This document shows, piece by piece, positions 12,205 to 21,588 of a stretch of DNA of 28,414 nt. Each line of letters opens with the position of its first letter. Positions within the stretch are counted from its first letter, which is position 1. The DNA is from Welwitschia mirabilis (Eukaryota; Gnetophyta; Gnetopsida; Welwitschiales): NCBI GenBank assembly GCA_051453625.1, contig JBOZIK010000001.1, positions 237,366,247-237,394,660 of the forward strand, written 5' to 3'. The notes under the pieces are model-generated. The model searched no databases. It saw nothing but the letters and a program-made list of their open reading frames with translations, and was not told the DNA's origin. Position numbers and translations under genes: made by a program.

Positions 12205-12585
12205 TGATACTATTGAGAACTCCAACTAGGGTGGGGTGTAAGTTCTTCAAAAAAAAAAAATAATGTAACATTATAAATAAATTCAAACTAAAACAAAAAC
12301 TTGCATACAAAAATAAACTAATCTAGAATGTGCACAATGAAAGAAAATAATTAAAGTATAGAAACAAAAACTGAAAGCACAAAAATACCAATTTGATGCA
12401 AGTTAAATTTATAGTGATTTAGAAAACCCTCTTACTTTACTCTCGACAATCATCTTATCCCCAAGCTAGATCTCAAATCTTTGTTACTCCACTANNNNNN
12501 NNNNNNNNNNNNNNNNNNNNNNNNNNNNNNNNNNNNNNNNNNNNNNNNNNNNNNNNNNNNNNNNNNNNNNNNNNNNNNNNNNNNN

Positions 12586-12692
12586 CCTTTAAAACGGACT
12601 TTTTAAGGCTTAGTCTTAACCTTTAGAACAGACTTTTCAAGGATTAGTCTCAACCTTTAGAATGGAACTTTTAAGGCTTAGTCTCAACCTTT
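12586..12692. repeat. LTR minisatellite, unit about 32 bp (3' LTR)
   Basis: Three units of the form TTTTYAAGGCTTAGTCTYAACCTTTAGAA can be counted directly to the right of a 91-N gap, so the true number is unknown. The same unit is present four times at 20329-20458 and five times at 21001-21163 in the other LTR. Confidence 0.75.
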
Positions 12693-13081
12693 CAAAAATC
12701 ATGGTAGTGATGAAAAGATGCCTTTAGAGCATAGATATTACTCATTCTTGAAACAGTAATCTTGATGGAGCTCTTCTCTTGTAAAAGTAAAAAAAATTAA
12801 AGCTTGTGATCTAACCTTGAATGTAGGGAGGATTCCAATAATAGATCTCCTTTAATAAAAAATATGGATGCCAAGATACAAAAGTAAAAATCACCCAAAT
12901 GCAATGCTTGATATTTCAAATTCAATAGATTTTTATAAATTAAAATAGTTCCAAAAGATTCTTTAGTCATCTATGTCTTGACTAATTATAATGGAAGGCT
13001 TTTTATGTTTAATTAATTTAAAATGCACTTTCAATAGTTATAAATAACTAGAAAATGGCTACCTAGTGGCTACATAATAGA

Positions 13082-13087
13082 TATATA
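13082..13087 (-). promoter_or_regulatory. Putative TATA box of the 3' LTR
   Basis: TATATA inside ATTATATATC on the minus strand, at the matching place in the other LTR (21552-21557). It lies directly downstream of the GTCGAC-like motif cluster, as expected for a U3/R border. Position and conservation are the only support. Confidence 0.4.
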
Positions 13088-13117
13088 ATATTTAGAAAAA
13101 TTTTATTTCCACTCTGT

Positions 13118-13830
13118 CTGGTCGACCATAAAAATCTAGTTAACCCTATGAGGTGCCATGATTTACATAATTACCTAAGTAAGAAATTCAGTAGCCTCAA
13201 TTATTATGGCTCCCTATCTAGATTGACCCCATTTGGGTCCAGTCAACCTAGGTCTAATTGCCTATCATTCATCTGGTTGCTCACTCCTTAAATAAAAGTT
13301 TCTTTTCAATTTCTTATATTGAGTCTAGTCGATTCCTTCAGGTGTCTATTTGATCCCATGATAATTGGTTCAAGCATACTAGCTACACAGTGCTTAGGTG
13401 TGATTAACTCCATCACAGATCTGNNNNNNNNNNNNNNNNNNNNNNNNNNNNNNNNNNNNNNNNNNNNNNNNNNNNNNNNNNNNNNNNNNNNNNNNNNNNN
13501 NNNNNNNNNNNNNNNNNNNNNNNCCTTTAGGTGTCTAGTTGACCCCATGATAATTGGTTCAAGCATACTAGCTAAATAGTGCTTAGGTGCGATTAACTCC
13601 ATCACAGATCCTGTGGACTCCTTATTATTTAGTCTGAGAGTACTTCAGTTGACATCATAAATATCTAGTTAAATCCTTTCCATTTAGTTTAAGGATACTA
13701 GTTTTTGAGGTTATTGGTCTAGTTAATCCCATAAAAATTTGATCAACTCCTTTAAATACAGTTCATTTTTCTATCTACTTCAAGTGCAGTTAATCCCTTG
13801 AAAATTCAGTTAACCTGATCTTTAGGGTTA
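13118..13830. repeat. GTCGAC/GTTGAC motif cluster in U3 (3' LTR)
   Basis: About a dozen copies of a near-palindromic GTCGAC-like core (GTCGACC, GTTGACC, GTCAACC, GTTAACC, GTCGATT) recur, usually followed by CCATNA or CCTT and spaced about 20-45 bp. Many copies look like GTCGAC after CpG decay. The 5' LTR has the same cluster at 21589-22125 and the internal promoter region at 16133-16310. Confidence 0.6.
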
Positions 13831-14297
13831 ATAAACTGATAGGTTTCTAGTACTTAGAAGTTGATNNNNNNNNNNNNNNNNNNNNNNNNNNNNNNNNNNN
13901 NNNNNNNNNNNNNNNNNNNNNNNNNNNNNNNNNNNNNNNNNNNNNNNNNNNNNNNNNNNNNNNNNTCGATATCATAAATATCTAGTTAAATCCTTTCCAT
14001 TTAGTTCAAGGACACTAGTTTTCAAGGTTATTGATCTAGTTGACCCCATAAAAATTTGGTTAACTCCTTTAAATACAGTTCATTTTTCTATCTACTTTAA
14101 GTGCACTTTACCCCTTAAAAATTCAGTTGACCTGATTTTAAGGGTTAATAAACTGATAGATTTCTAGTACTTAGAAGTTGATGATTTTAGTTCCATCTTA
14201 TGACTTGTAAGTAATTTAACATCTTCTACATAAGATACATAAAATTTGCTATAAAAAACATTAGTTTATCATCAATTAACAAAACATAATCCAACAA

Positions 14298-14308
14298 TCT
14301 CCCCTTTG
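14298..14308 (-). promoter_or_regulatory. Polypurine tract of the copia element
   Basis: The minus strand reads CAAAGGGGAGA and then reaches TGTTGG, the first bases of the 3' LTR, one base later. A purine-rich tract at this place primes plus-strand DNA synthesis in LTR retrotransposons. The preceding ATGTCAAAGGGG context is typical of plant copia elements. Confidence 0.85.
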
Positions 14309-14879
14309 ACATTGATCATAAACAATACTTAGTTGTAAAAATTAGAACTCTTAGGAAATATCCCTCTTACAAAATGCCTATTTGCAAAATAATATTCCAT
14401 TTAAAACAAATAAAAGCATTTTTAACANNNNNNNNNNNNNNNNNNNNNNNNNNNNNNNNNNNNNNNNNNNNNNNNNNNNNNNNNNNNNNNNNNNNNNNNN
14501 NNNNNNNNNNNNNNNNNNNNNNNNNNNNNNNNNNNNNNNNNNNNNNNNNNAATTTGAAATTTATTTCCAATGTTAAAAGATTTTAACTATTTAAGATAGG
14601 CACTTAGGATACTAAAAGAAAAACATATTTAGCATTTATGATTTTGAAAAGCACAAATAAATTTAGGATACCATATGAAAGAAGATTTTATGCTAAAATA
14701 GAAAAGTGCATTTTATTAGATATAAGCAAATACTATAAAGTAAAAGTACAAGAATTAAAAACTAGAAGTGTTCATCAAAAGCATACAATTAAAATCATAA
14801 AAATAACACACAACAAATTCTCCCTCTTTTGACATTAATGAAAAAGGATAGAATACAAAACATAATTTAAAAAAAAAAA
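14309..14879. other. Element 3' untranslated region with a second PPT-like site
   Basis: A+T-rich sequence between the extra reading frame and the polypurine tract, with a 123-N gap at 14428-14550. At about 14817-14835 the minus strand reads AATGTCAAAAGAGGGAGAA followed by TTTGTTGTG, closely echoing the true tract and LTR start (AATGTCAAAGGGGAGAT, TGTTGG). A 64-codon plus-strand frame at 14638-14832 has no recognisable features. Confidence 0.5.
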
Positions 14880-15911
14880 TTAATCAGACTCCTCCTCCTC
14901 CTTCTCTTCTTCTTCTTCTTTAAAGTCTTCCTCTAACTCTTCTTCATTACCTCCTATGTGAGCAGAACTAGTGGCTTCTGCTTAGGTGTCAGCAATATGA
15001 GGGCTTTCTTTATGTATCTAGTATAGGAGTCAATCCATCTTAGATATAAGAGTATTTCATCTAGAGAGGCTTCCTTTGGAGAAGTAGATTTTGAAGATTT
15101 ATTAAAAGGAATAAAAATATGCATGTAAGATAATGTTGCACATCCAATGAGTGCCATAGGCTGGAGGGTCTCTAGTTTTGAATGAAAAGTGACATGAAAA
15201 TGGCAACAATACTTATGACAAGCACAAAGTAGAATAAAGCCCTAATTCTATGATACTCTAGTTATGAAACTATATTCTTTAGTATTATGGTAGTAGCATC
15301 AATAGAATGCTTAATCTCTACCAAATACATTAGATAGGTTTAATAGAAGAAGGCCTCATCACAATGATAACCCAAGGATAAGAAGTTATATGCAAAATTC
15401 AAATGAAAAATGTGGGGTTTGGATTTAATAAAGAATTAGATAAAGTATTCTTCTAAGTATGCATCTTACTACAAATCTTCCTAGGAACAGTATGCTTGTC
15501 TTCCATTGTGTCCCAAAGAGGTCAAAACTCTTCATAGTTACCCATTAAAAGGTCAGCCAACTCTACAATGAGATTGGTTGTTACTCTTATCTACTTTTCC
15601 AAAATGAGGATTTCAAGGGTTCTAGTATCATGATCAAAAGAAGAATTATAGTAAAACATTCTAGAAAGAAAAAAATAAGTAGAACCAAAGACATCTAAAA
15701 AGTGATCAAGATCCTAATCTCTAAAGAGTTGGATAACTTTCCTAAGCTCTCTGAGTTCTGTACTAGCTACAGATCATCCTTGCCACACTACCTTTTTCTC
15801 AAAATTCTCAAAAAAATTATCAATATTCTCCTCTGATATTCCTTGGCAGAAGATAGCTAGATCCCTAGAGGGAGCCTCCTTTACTCTTCTTCTAGATGAA
15901 CTTTTATCTAT
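14880..15911 (-). pseudogene. Extra ORF of the copia element, plant-transposon-protein-like, decayed
   Basis: The minus strand can be followed from about 15911 (an ATA where ATG would be expected, then DKSSSRRRVKEAPS) to a TAA at 14880-14882. It reads through a segment with FCQGISEENIDNFFENFEKK, then LDHFLDVFG and RMFYYNSSFDHDTRTLEIL with IRVTTNLIVELADLLMGNYEEF. This pattern resembles the N-terminal half of the putative plant transposon protein family that accompanies many plant LTR elements. A frameshift near 15420 moves into FHLNFAYNFLSLGYHCDEAFF and a hydrophobic stretch ALFYFVLVISIVAIFM, possibly membrane-spanning. A further open stretch of 67 codons (14954-15157) lies in another frame. 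The C-terminus is strongly acidic (Glu-rich, ending ESD). Stops mostly fit Trp or Gln codons after one transition. It could be an env-like ORF or a captured protein; its function is unknown. Confidence 0.6.
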
Positions 15912-16049
15912 TTCAAGACTTTACAAGCAAAAAGAACTAAGAGAAAATGTTAGATCTAGAAGGAAAACTCTGGATCTTAAAAGAATCACATTAGATCTGA
16001 GAGATGGAAAGGGATATAACACAATTAACTCAATTTCGGGTCCTCTCTC

Positions 16050-16056
16050 TTTTATA
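16050..16056 (-). promoter_or_regulatory. Putative internal TATA box for the extra ORF
   Basis: The minus strand reads CCTATAAAAGAGAGAGG, a strong plant TATA context. It lies about 140 bp upstream of the start region of the extra ORF, leaving room for a leader of about 100 bases. The GTCGAC-like cluster lies directly upstream. Function is inferred from sequence only. Confidence 0.5.
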
Positions 16057-16132
16057 GGCTATGTGAAATAGGATAAAATAAAGAAAGAAATCAGGTTCAC
16101 TAATAGTACTTTTGTACTATGATCTGTTAGGT

Positions 16133-16310
16133 TTGATCAACCACTTGAGGTTCCAATCGACCCATCAAGATGTGGATCTATAATACTAGAAGGGGTCTAA
16201 GTGATTAAGCTTTTAGTCTAGTTGACTAACAATATCTGGTTGACTAAATCATAGATCCAATCGATCTCTCTATAATTAAGGGATGGTGACTAAACCCCTA
16301 GATCATTTTT
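16133..16310. repeat. GTCGAC-like motif cluster upstream of the internal TATA
   Basis: Within about 180 bp occur TTTGATCAACC, CAATCGACCC, TAGTTGACTA, TGGTTGACTA, CAATCGATC and TGATTGACC. The cores and spacing match the LTR U3 cluster. The remaining sequence is not an obvious LTR copy, so this may be an old LTR remnant or a separate regulatory module. Confidence 0.55.
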
Positions 16311-16399
16311 ATGATTGACCATTAAGTTGAAGATATGAAATTTATATTAGATTTCTCTAGAAAATGTTCAATTTCACTAAGATTTAAACTAACATCAAA

Positions 16400-17039
16400 G
16401 TTTGTATGAACTAACTAATCGATCAATTTAGTATCTATTATATAAATATTATCCGCTCATTTTTCAAAAAAGATAGAAACACTTATTTTCTCATCTACAA
16501 TATTACATTTCAATTTTTCAAAGATTACTTTGTGACCTTTATCACATAATTGGCTAAAACTTAAGAAATTATATTTTAATCCATTTATATAAAGCACGTC
16601 ATCAAGTTTGGATAACTTACCTCCCTTGATATATCTTGTACCTTCTATTTTTATCTTTTCATTGTTTTCAAAAAAAACTTCTCCTCTATTTGTATTCTTT
16701 AAGTACTAAAAGCTCAATTTTTCTCCTGACATATGTCTTGAGCAACTACTATCTAAATTCCAACTATTTATACTTGGTCCTCTGAGAGCTATCTCTATTA
16801 GAAAAATTTGAAGATTTTTAGCTCTAACCCACTTAGTATTATTAGACTTAGGTGGTGTACTTTTTTTTAAGAATAAATTTAAAAGGTAATGTAATTGAAG
16901 TTTTAGAAAAAAGCATTAATCATCTAATTCTATAAAAAGGCTTTGAATAACCAAATTTACCATAAAAATCACATGAATAATTAGAAGTGTACTTACTCTT
17001 CTAGTTTACTTGTTCTTGAGATTTTTGTGAACTAAAGCC
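16400..17039 (-). pseudogene. Copia aspartic protease, copy next to the extra ORF
   Basis: The minus strand carries the copia pre-protease and retropepsin pattern: KWVRAKNLQIF, then SWNLDSSCSRHMSGEKL, then KGGKLSKLDDVLYINGLKYNF with LSFSQLCDKGHKVIFEK. Retropepsins cut the Gag-Pol polyprotein and need Asp-Ser/Thr-Gly; here the Asp codon is at 16751-16753 but the Gly codon is AGT (Ser), one G-to-A change away. The part upstream (about 16900-17039) is the degraded second zinc knuckle. A stop after VSIFFEK and others break the frame. The 100-N gap at 17040-17139 is followed by a second version of the same region. Confidence 0.8.
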
Positions 17040-17139
17040 NNNNNNNNNNNNNNNNNNNNNNNNNNNNNNNNNNNNNNNNNNNNNNNNNNNNNNNNNNNNN
17101 NNNNNNNNNNNNNNNNNNNNNNNNNNNNNNNNNNNNNNN

Positions 17140-17660
17140 TTTATTGCATAATTGACTAAAACTCAAGAAATTATATTTCAATCCATTTATATAAAGCACA
17201 TCATCAAGTTTGGATAACTTACCTCCCTTTATACATCCTATACCTTTTATTTTTATCTTTTCATTGTTTTCAAAAATAACTTCTCCTCTATTTGTATTCT
17301 TTAAGTACTAAAAGATCAATTTTTCTCCTAACATATGTCTTGAGCAACTACTATCTAGATACTAACTATTTATACTTGGTCCTCTGAGAGATATCTGTAT
17401 TATAAAAATTTGAAGATTGTTAGCTCTAACCCACTTAGTGTTATTAGACTTAGGTGGTGTACTTTTTTTAAGAATAAATGTAAAAGGTAATGTAATTGTA
17501 GTTTTAGAAAAAAAAGCATTAATTATCTAATTCTATAAAAAGGCTTTGAATAACCAAATTTACCACAAAAATTACATGAAAGATTAGAAGTGTACTTACT
17601 CTTCTAGTTTACCTATTTTTGAGATTTTTGTGAACTAAAGCCAATACTTGATTTATCTCT
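17140..17660 (-). pseudogene. Copia protease and second zinc knuckle, repeated copy
   Basis: This repeats most of 16540-17039 with a few per cent difference. The protease Asp is at 17353-17355 and again the triplet reads Asp-Ser-Ser. Upstream, 17535-17576 encodes CNFCGKFGYSKPFY, a retroviral-type CX2CX4HX4C knuckle in which His and the last Cys are both Tyr, each one transition from the expected codon. Trp before the protease motif is a TAG here. Because the same block occurs on both sides of a 100-N gap, one copy is probably an assembly artefact. Confidence 0.75.
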
Positions 17661-18103
17661 AGTAGGTTTTTACACTCCAAGCATTTGTTCTAATTTAGAA
17701 GAGCTACCAAAAAATTTATTTACAAAAAAGAAAGATATTTTAATTGAGAAATTATGATGGTTTTGTTAGATTTTAGCACATTGTCTTTCTCTTCTAATTC
17801 CTCCTTTTCTTTGATGATAGTCTTTACTATTTTGTTTAAATTATTTATTGTCTTAGCTAGTTTTTTACATTTCTCATACAACTCCTGACATTGTCTTCTA
17901 ACTTATTCTCTTCTTCATTTATCATATCTAGATCACCAATCTCTATTGTGCTAGAAGCATTTTGAGTGATGGCATAAAAGCCATCAAGGACAACCTTCTA
18001 TCTCTATCTGATTCTTGATCTGAGTAGCTTTTATCATCCTCTTCTTCTTCATTATCCCATGTGGCAATGAAAGAGGAATTCTTTAATTTTCTATTTTCTC
18101 TTC
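17661..18103 (-). pseudogene. Copia gag C-terminal coiled-coil region
   Basis: Downstream of the zinc knuckle the minus strand reads through QELYEKCKKLAKTINNLNKIV and IIKEKEELEEKDNVLKSNKTI, a charged heptad-like segment typical of the region after the first knuckle in SIRE/Maximus-type copia gags. The Glu/Asp-rich stretch before it is shared with the copy at 18204-18330 across a 100-N gap. Frameshifts separate the pieces. Confidence 0.65.
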
Positions 18104-18203
18104 NNNNNNNNNNNNNNNNNNNNNNNNNNNNNNNNNNNNNNNNNNNNNNNNNNNNNNNNNNNNNNNNNNNNNNNNNNNNNNNNNNNNNNNNNNNNNNNNN
18201 NNN

Positions 18204-18630
18204 TCAAGGACAACCTTCTATTTCTATCTGATTCTTGATCTGAGTAGCTTTTATCATCATCATCTTCTTCATTATCCCATGTGGCAATGAAAGAGGAGTT
18301 CTTTAATTTTCTATTTTCTCTTCTTATGTTGGGACACTCATTTGACATATGATCAAATCCTTTGCATGAATAGCATTAAATATTATTACTCTTTTCTTGC
18401 TCCTTTATATATTTTAGGTGACTCCTCTTTGCATTCCTACTTGATTCTCCTTCCTTTTTTTCTTATAAATAAATTTTCTGAACCTTCTAGCTAGAAAATT
18501 TACTTCATCATCATTAAATTTCTCATCTAATCTATTATATCTATATTTTTCCTACACACATTTTAAATTATTACCTTGCTTCTTATCCTTAATAAATTTA
18601 AGCTCATAAGTTTGCAAATTAACTTAAAGT
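18204..18630 (-). pseudogene. Copia gag zinc knuckle and acidic linker
   Basis: An intact zinc knuckle CYSCKGFDHMSNEC lies at 18334-18375 (spacing CX2CX4HX4C). It binds the element's RNA in virus-like particles. It is followed by PNIRRENRKLKNSSFIATWD and an acidic run NEEDDDDKSYSDQESD, exactly the arrangement of plant copia gags in which ATW precedes an Asp/Glu-rich linker. A stop lies four codons upstream of the first Cys. The open stretch 18091-18348 belongs to this domain and runs into the gap. The 5' part continues beyond the gap at 18631-18730, whose flanks repeat each other. Confidence 0.85.
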
Positions 18631-18730
18631 NNNNNNNNNNNNNNNNNNNNNNNNNNNNNNNNNNNNNNNNNNNNNNNNNNNNNNNNNNNNNNNNNNNNNN
18701 NNNNNNNNNNNNNNNNNNNNNNNNNNNNNN

Positions 18731-19990
18731 TCCTTTATATGTTTTAGGTAACTCCTCTTTGAATTCCTACTTGATTATTCTTTCTTTTTTTTCTTATGAA
18801 TAAATTTTCTGAACCTTCTAGCTAGAAAAGTTACTTCATCATCATTAAATTCCTCATCTGATCTATTAGATCTATATTTTTCCTACACACATTTTAAATT
18901 AATACTTTTCTTCTTATCCTTAATAAATTTAAGCTCATAGGTTTGGAAATTAACTTAAAGTTCTTCCATTACCATTTCATTAATATTCTTACTCTTTTCA
19001 ATGGTTGTAACCTTCAATTCGAATCTCTTGGATAGGGATCTCAAGACTTTTCTTACCACTTTTCTTTCCTCCATGTATTCTCCAAGGGATATCATTGAGT
19101 TCACAATATTAGTAAGTCTAGAAAAAAATTCCTATAGTGTTTCTTTTCCATTCATATGGATATCTTCAAATTTTGAAATAAGCATTTGGAGTTTTTCTTT
19201 TTTTTATAGTTGATATTCCTTCATGAACTACTTCAAGAATGTTCCAAGCTTTCTTATCATGGTTACAATTTACTATGCTTTTAAATGCATCTACACAAAC
19301 TGCAAAAAATATAGCATTAAGATCACAGGTATCTACAGTGGCTTTTAACTTCTTAGNNNNNNNNNNNNNNNNNNNNNNNNNNNNNNNNNNNNNNNNNNNN
19401 NNNNNNNNNNNNNNNNNNNNNNNNNNNNNNNNNNNNNNNNNNNNNNNNNNNNNNNNTCCATTGGTCTCAGGCTTTGGGAACTAGAATAGTATTGCTATTT
19501 ACATCAGCTTGGATTAACATAGGCCTAGTGTACCCTTTGTAGATGACTTCCTCTATATCAGCATCTATAGATCTAAGAAATATTCTCATCCTATTTTTCT
19601 AGTAAGCATAGTTTGATCAATCAAATATAGATGGACAATTGATGGAAAAACCATCATATGGATTACTAATTTTAGGGTTCTAAGATTAAGATTAGTTAAA
19701 ATCTAAAGAAAACTTAGCNNNNNNNNNNNNNNNNNNNNNNNNNNNNNNNNNNNNNNNNNNNNNNNNNNNNNNNNNNNNNNNNNNNNNNNNNNNNNNNNNN
19801 NNNNNNNNNNNNNNNNNNTTCCTCTATATCGGCATCTATGGATCTAATAAATATTCTCATCCTATCTTTCTAGTAAGCATAGTTTGATCTATCAAATATA
19901 GATGGACAACTGATGGAAAAACCATCATATGGATTATTAATTTTAGGGTTCTAAGATTAAGATTAGTTAAAATCTAAAGAAGACTCAGCT
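18731..19990 (-). pseudogene. Copia Gag polyprotein, N-terminal and UBN2-type domain
   Basis: The minus strand begins near 19990 with a segment like YDGFSINCPSIFD and SNYAYWKxRMRIFLRSID, the gag N-terminal YxxWKxxMxxxL pattern, then LNAIFFAVCVDAFKSIVN and KAWNILEVVHE, then KLQMLISKFEDIHMNGKETL, NIVNSMISLGEYMEERKVVRKVLRSL and FELKVTTIEKSKNINEM. This is the typical plant copia gag capsid order. N runs lie at 19357-19456 and 19719-19818; 19547-19718 is repeated at 19819-19990, so the N-terminus appears twice. Stops fit Trp, Arg or Gln codons after single transitions. No convincing ATG start is left. Confidence 0.85.
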
Positions 19991-19992
19991 TA

Positions 19993-20004
19993 TCTCTAAT
20001 ATCA
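19993..20004 (-). other. Primer-binding site of the copia element (tRNA-iMet type)
   Basis: The minus strand reads TGATATTAGAGA, nine of twelve bases of the canonical TGGTATCAGAGC; two of the three changes are transitions. It starts two bases after the end of the 5' LTR (20007), the correct place for priming minus-strand DNA synthesis. Confidence 0.75.
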
Positions 20005-20328
20005 AATGATAATATCAAGAACCCTAAAGGGGAGGGGTGAATAGGTTCTTTAAAAAAACTAATGCAATATTCTAAATAAATTCAAACTGAAATGAAAGCT
20101 TGCATATAAAAATAAACTAATGTAGAATGTGCACAGTGATATAAAATAATGAAAGTAAAGGAACAAAAATTGAAAGCATAAAAATACTAATTTGATACAA
20201 GATAAATTTATAGTGGTTTGGAAAACCCCCTACTTTACTCTCACTGATCATCTTATTCCTAAGATAGATCCTAGATCTTCATTACTCCACTAGGTATTCT
20301 AGGTTTACCTCTAACCTTTACAAATGAA

Positions 20329-20458
20329 CATTTCTAAGCTTAGTCTCAAACTCTAGAATATACTTTTTAAGACTTAGTCTTAACCTTTAGAAAAAACTTT
20401 TCAAGGCTTAGTCTTAACCTTTAAAATGTATTTTTCAAGGCTTAGTCTCAACCTTTTA
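20329..20458. repeat. LTR minisatellite, first block in the 5' LTR
   Basis: Four units of about 32 bp, core AAGGCTTAGTCTYAACC; probably the same array as 21001-21163 seen twice because of the gap at 20648-20773. Confidence 0.7.
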
Positions 20459-21000
20459 CAAAGCATGCGAGTGATGAAAAGATGCCTTTTAGAGTACAGA
20501 TATCACCTATTCTTGAAACAATATTTTAATAGAGCTCTCCTTCTATGAAAGTAAAAACAATTAAAGCTCTTGATTCAATTTTAAATGTAGAGAGGATGCA
20601 AATAGTAGATATTCTTTAGTTAAAAATATGGATGCTAAGATACAAAANNNNNNNNNNNNNNNNNNNNNNNNNNNNNNNNNNNNNNNNNNNNNNNNNNNNN
20701 NNNNNNNNNNNNNNNNNNNNNNNNNNNNNNNNNNNNNNNNNNNNNNNNNNNNNNNNNNNNNNNNNNNNNNNNNCATATAAAAATAAACTAATGTAGAATG
20801 TGCACAGTGATAGAAAATAATGAAAGTAAAGGAACAAAAATTGAAATCACAAAAATACTAATTTAATATAAGCTAAATTTATAGTGGTTTGGAAAACCCC
20901 CTACTTTACTCTCAGTAATTATCTTATTCCTAAGATAGATCTTAGATCTTCATTACTCCACTAGGTATTCTAGGTTTACCTCTAATCTTTACAAATGAAC

Positions 21001-21163
21001 TTTTCTAAGCTTAGTCTCAACCTCTAGAATATAATTTTTAAGGCTTAGTCTCAACCTTTAGAATAGACCTTTTAAGGCTTAGTCTTAACCTTTAGAACAA
21101 ACTTTTTAAGGCTTAGTCTTAACCTTTAAAATGTATTTTTCAAGGCTTAGTCTCAACTTTTTA
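21001..21163. repeat. LTR minisatellite, second block in the 5' LTR
   Basis: Five units of 32-34 bp with core AAGGCTTAGTCTYAACCTTTAGAA. One more unit than the block at 20329-20458, which shows that the two versions on either side of the gap are not identical copies. Confidence 0.75.
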
Positions 21164-21551
21164 CAAAGCATGCTAGTGATGAAAAGATGCCTTTTAGAGT
21201 ATAGATATCACCTATTCTTGAAACAATATTTTTAATAGAGATATCCTCCTATAGAATTAAAAATAATTAAAGCTCTTGATTCAACTTTAAATGTAGAGAG
21301 GATGCGAATAGTAGATATTCTTTAGTTAAAAATATGGATGCTAAGATACAAAATTAAAAATCACCTAAATATAATGCTTAATCTTTTAGATCAAATAGAT
21401 TTTTCTAATTGAAAATAGTTTCAAAAGATTCTTTGATCAACTATTTCTTAATTATTTATAATATAAGGATTTTTGAATTTATTAAATTTGAAATGCACTT
21501 CCAATGGCTATAAACAACTAGAAAATGACTATCTAATAGCTACATAATGGA

Positions 21552-21557
21552 TATATA
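21552..21557 (-). promoter_or_regulatory. Putative TATA box of the 5' LTR
   Basis: TATATA on the minus strand, downstream of the U3 motif cluster and conserved in the 3' LTR. It would drive transcription of the whole element. Confidence 0.42.
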
Positions 21558-21588
21558 ATGTTTTGAAAAATTTCATTTTCACTTCATC

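Larger units (their letters stand above)
12205..14296 (-). repeat. 3' LTR of the copia element
   Basis: On the minus strand it starts TGTTGGATTATG at 14296 and ends with the complement of TGATACTATTGAGAAC at 12205. Order on the minus strand: a U3 rich in GTCGAC-like motifs (about 13830-13118), a TATATA box (13082-13087), then a minisatellite (12586-12692). It matches the other LTR along its length. It holds N runs at 12495-12585, 13424-13523 and 13866-13965; the last two are flanked by local repeats that the other LTR lacks. Without those repeats and their Ns the length is about 1.59 kb. Confidence 0.85.

Noticed and set aside
13306-13605. Open frames on both strands inside the LTR
   Set aside because: They consist of the repeated GTCGAC-motif DNA and a gap; LTR sequence is non-coding here.
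19001-19213. 70-codon plus-strand frame
   Set aside because: Antisense to the copia gag capsid region, which is clearly readable on the minus strand.
12495-19456. Gap-flanking duplication at the N runs 12495-12585, 14428-14550 and 19357-19456
   Set aside because: No repeat of one flank in the other was visible at these three, so they were not counted as part of that pattern; the 10-N run at 26540 was also left out because only its outer block is duplicated.
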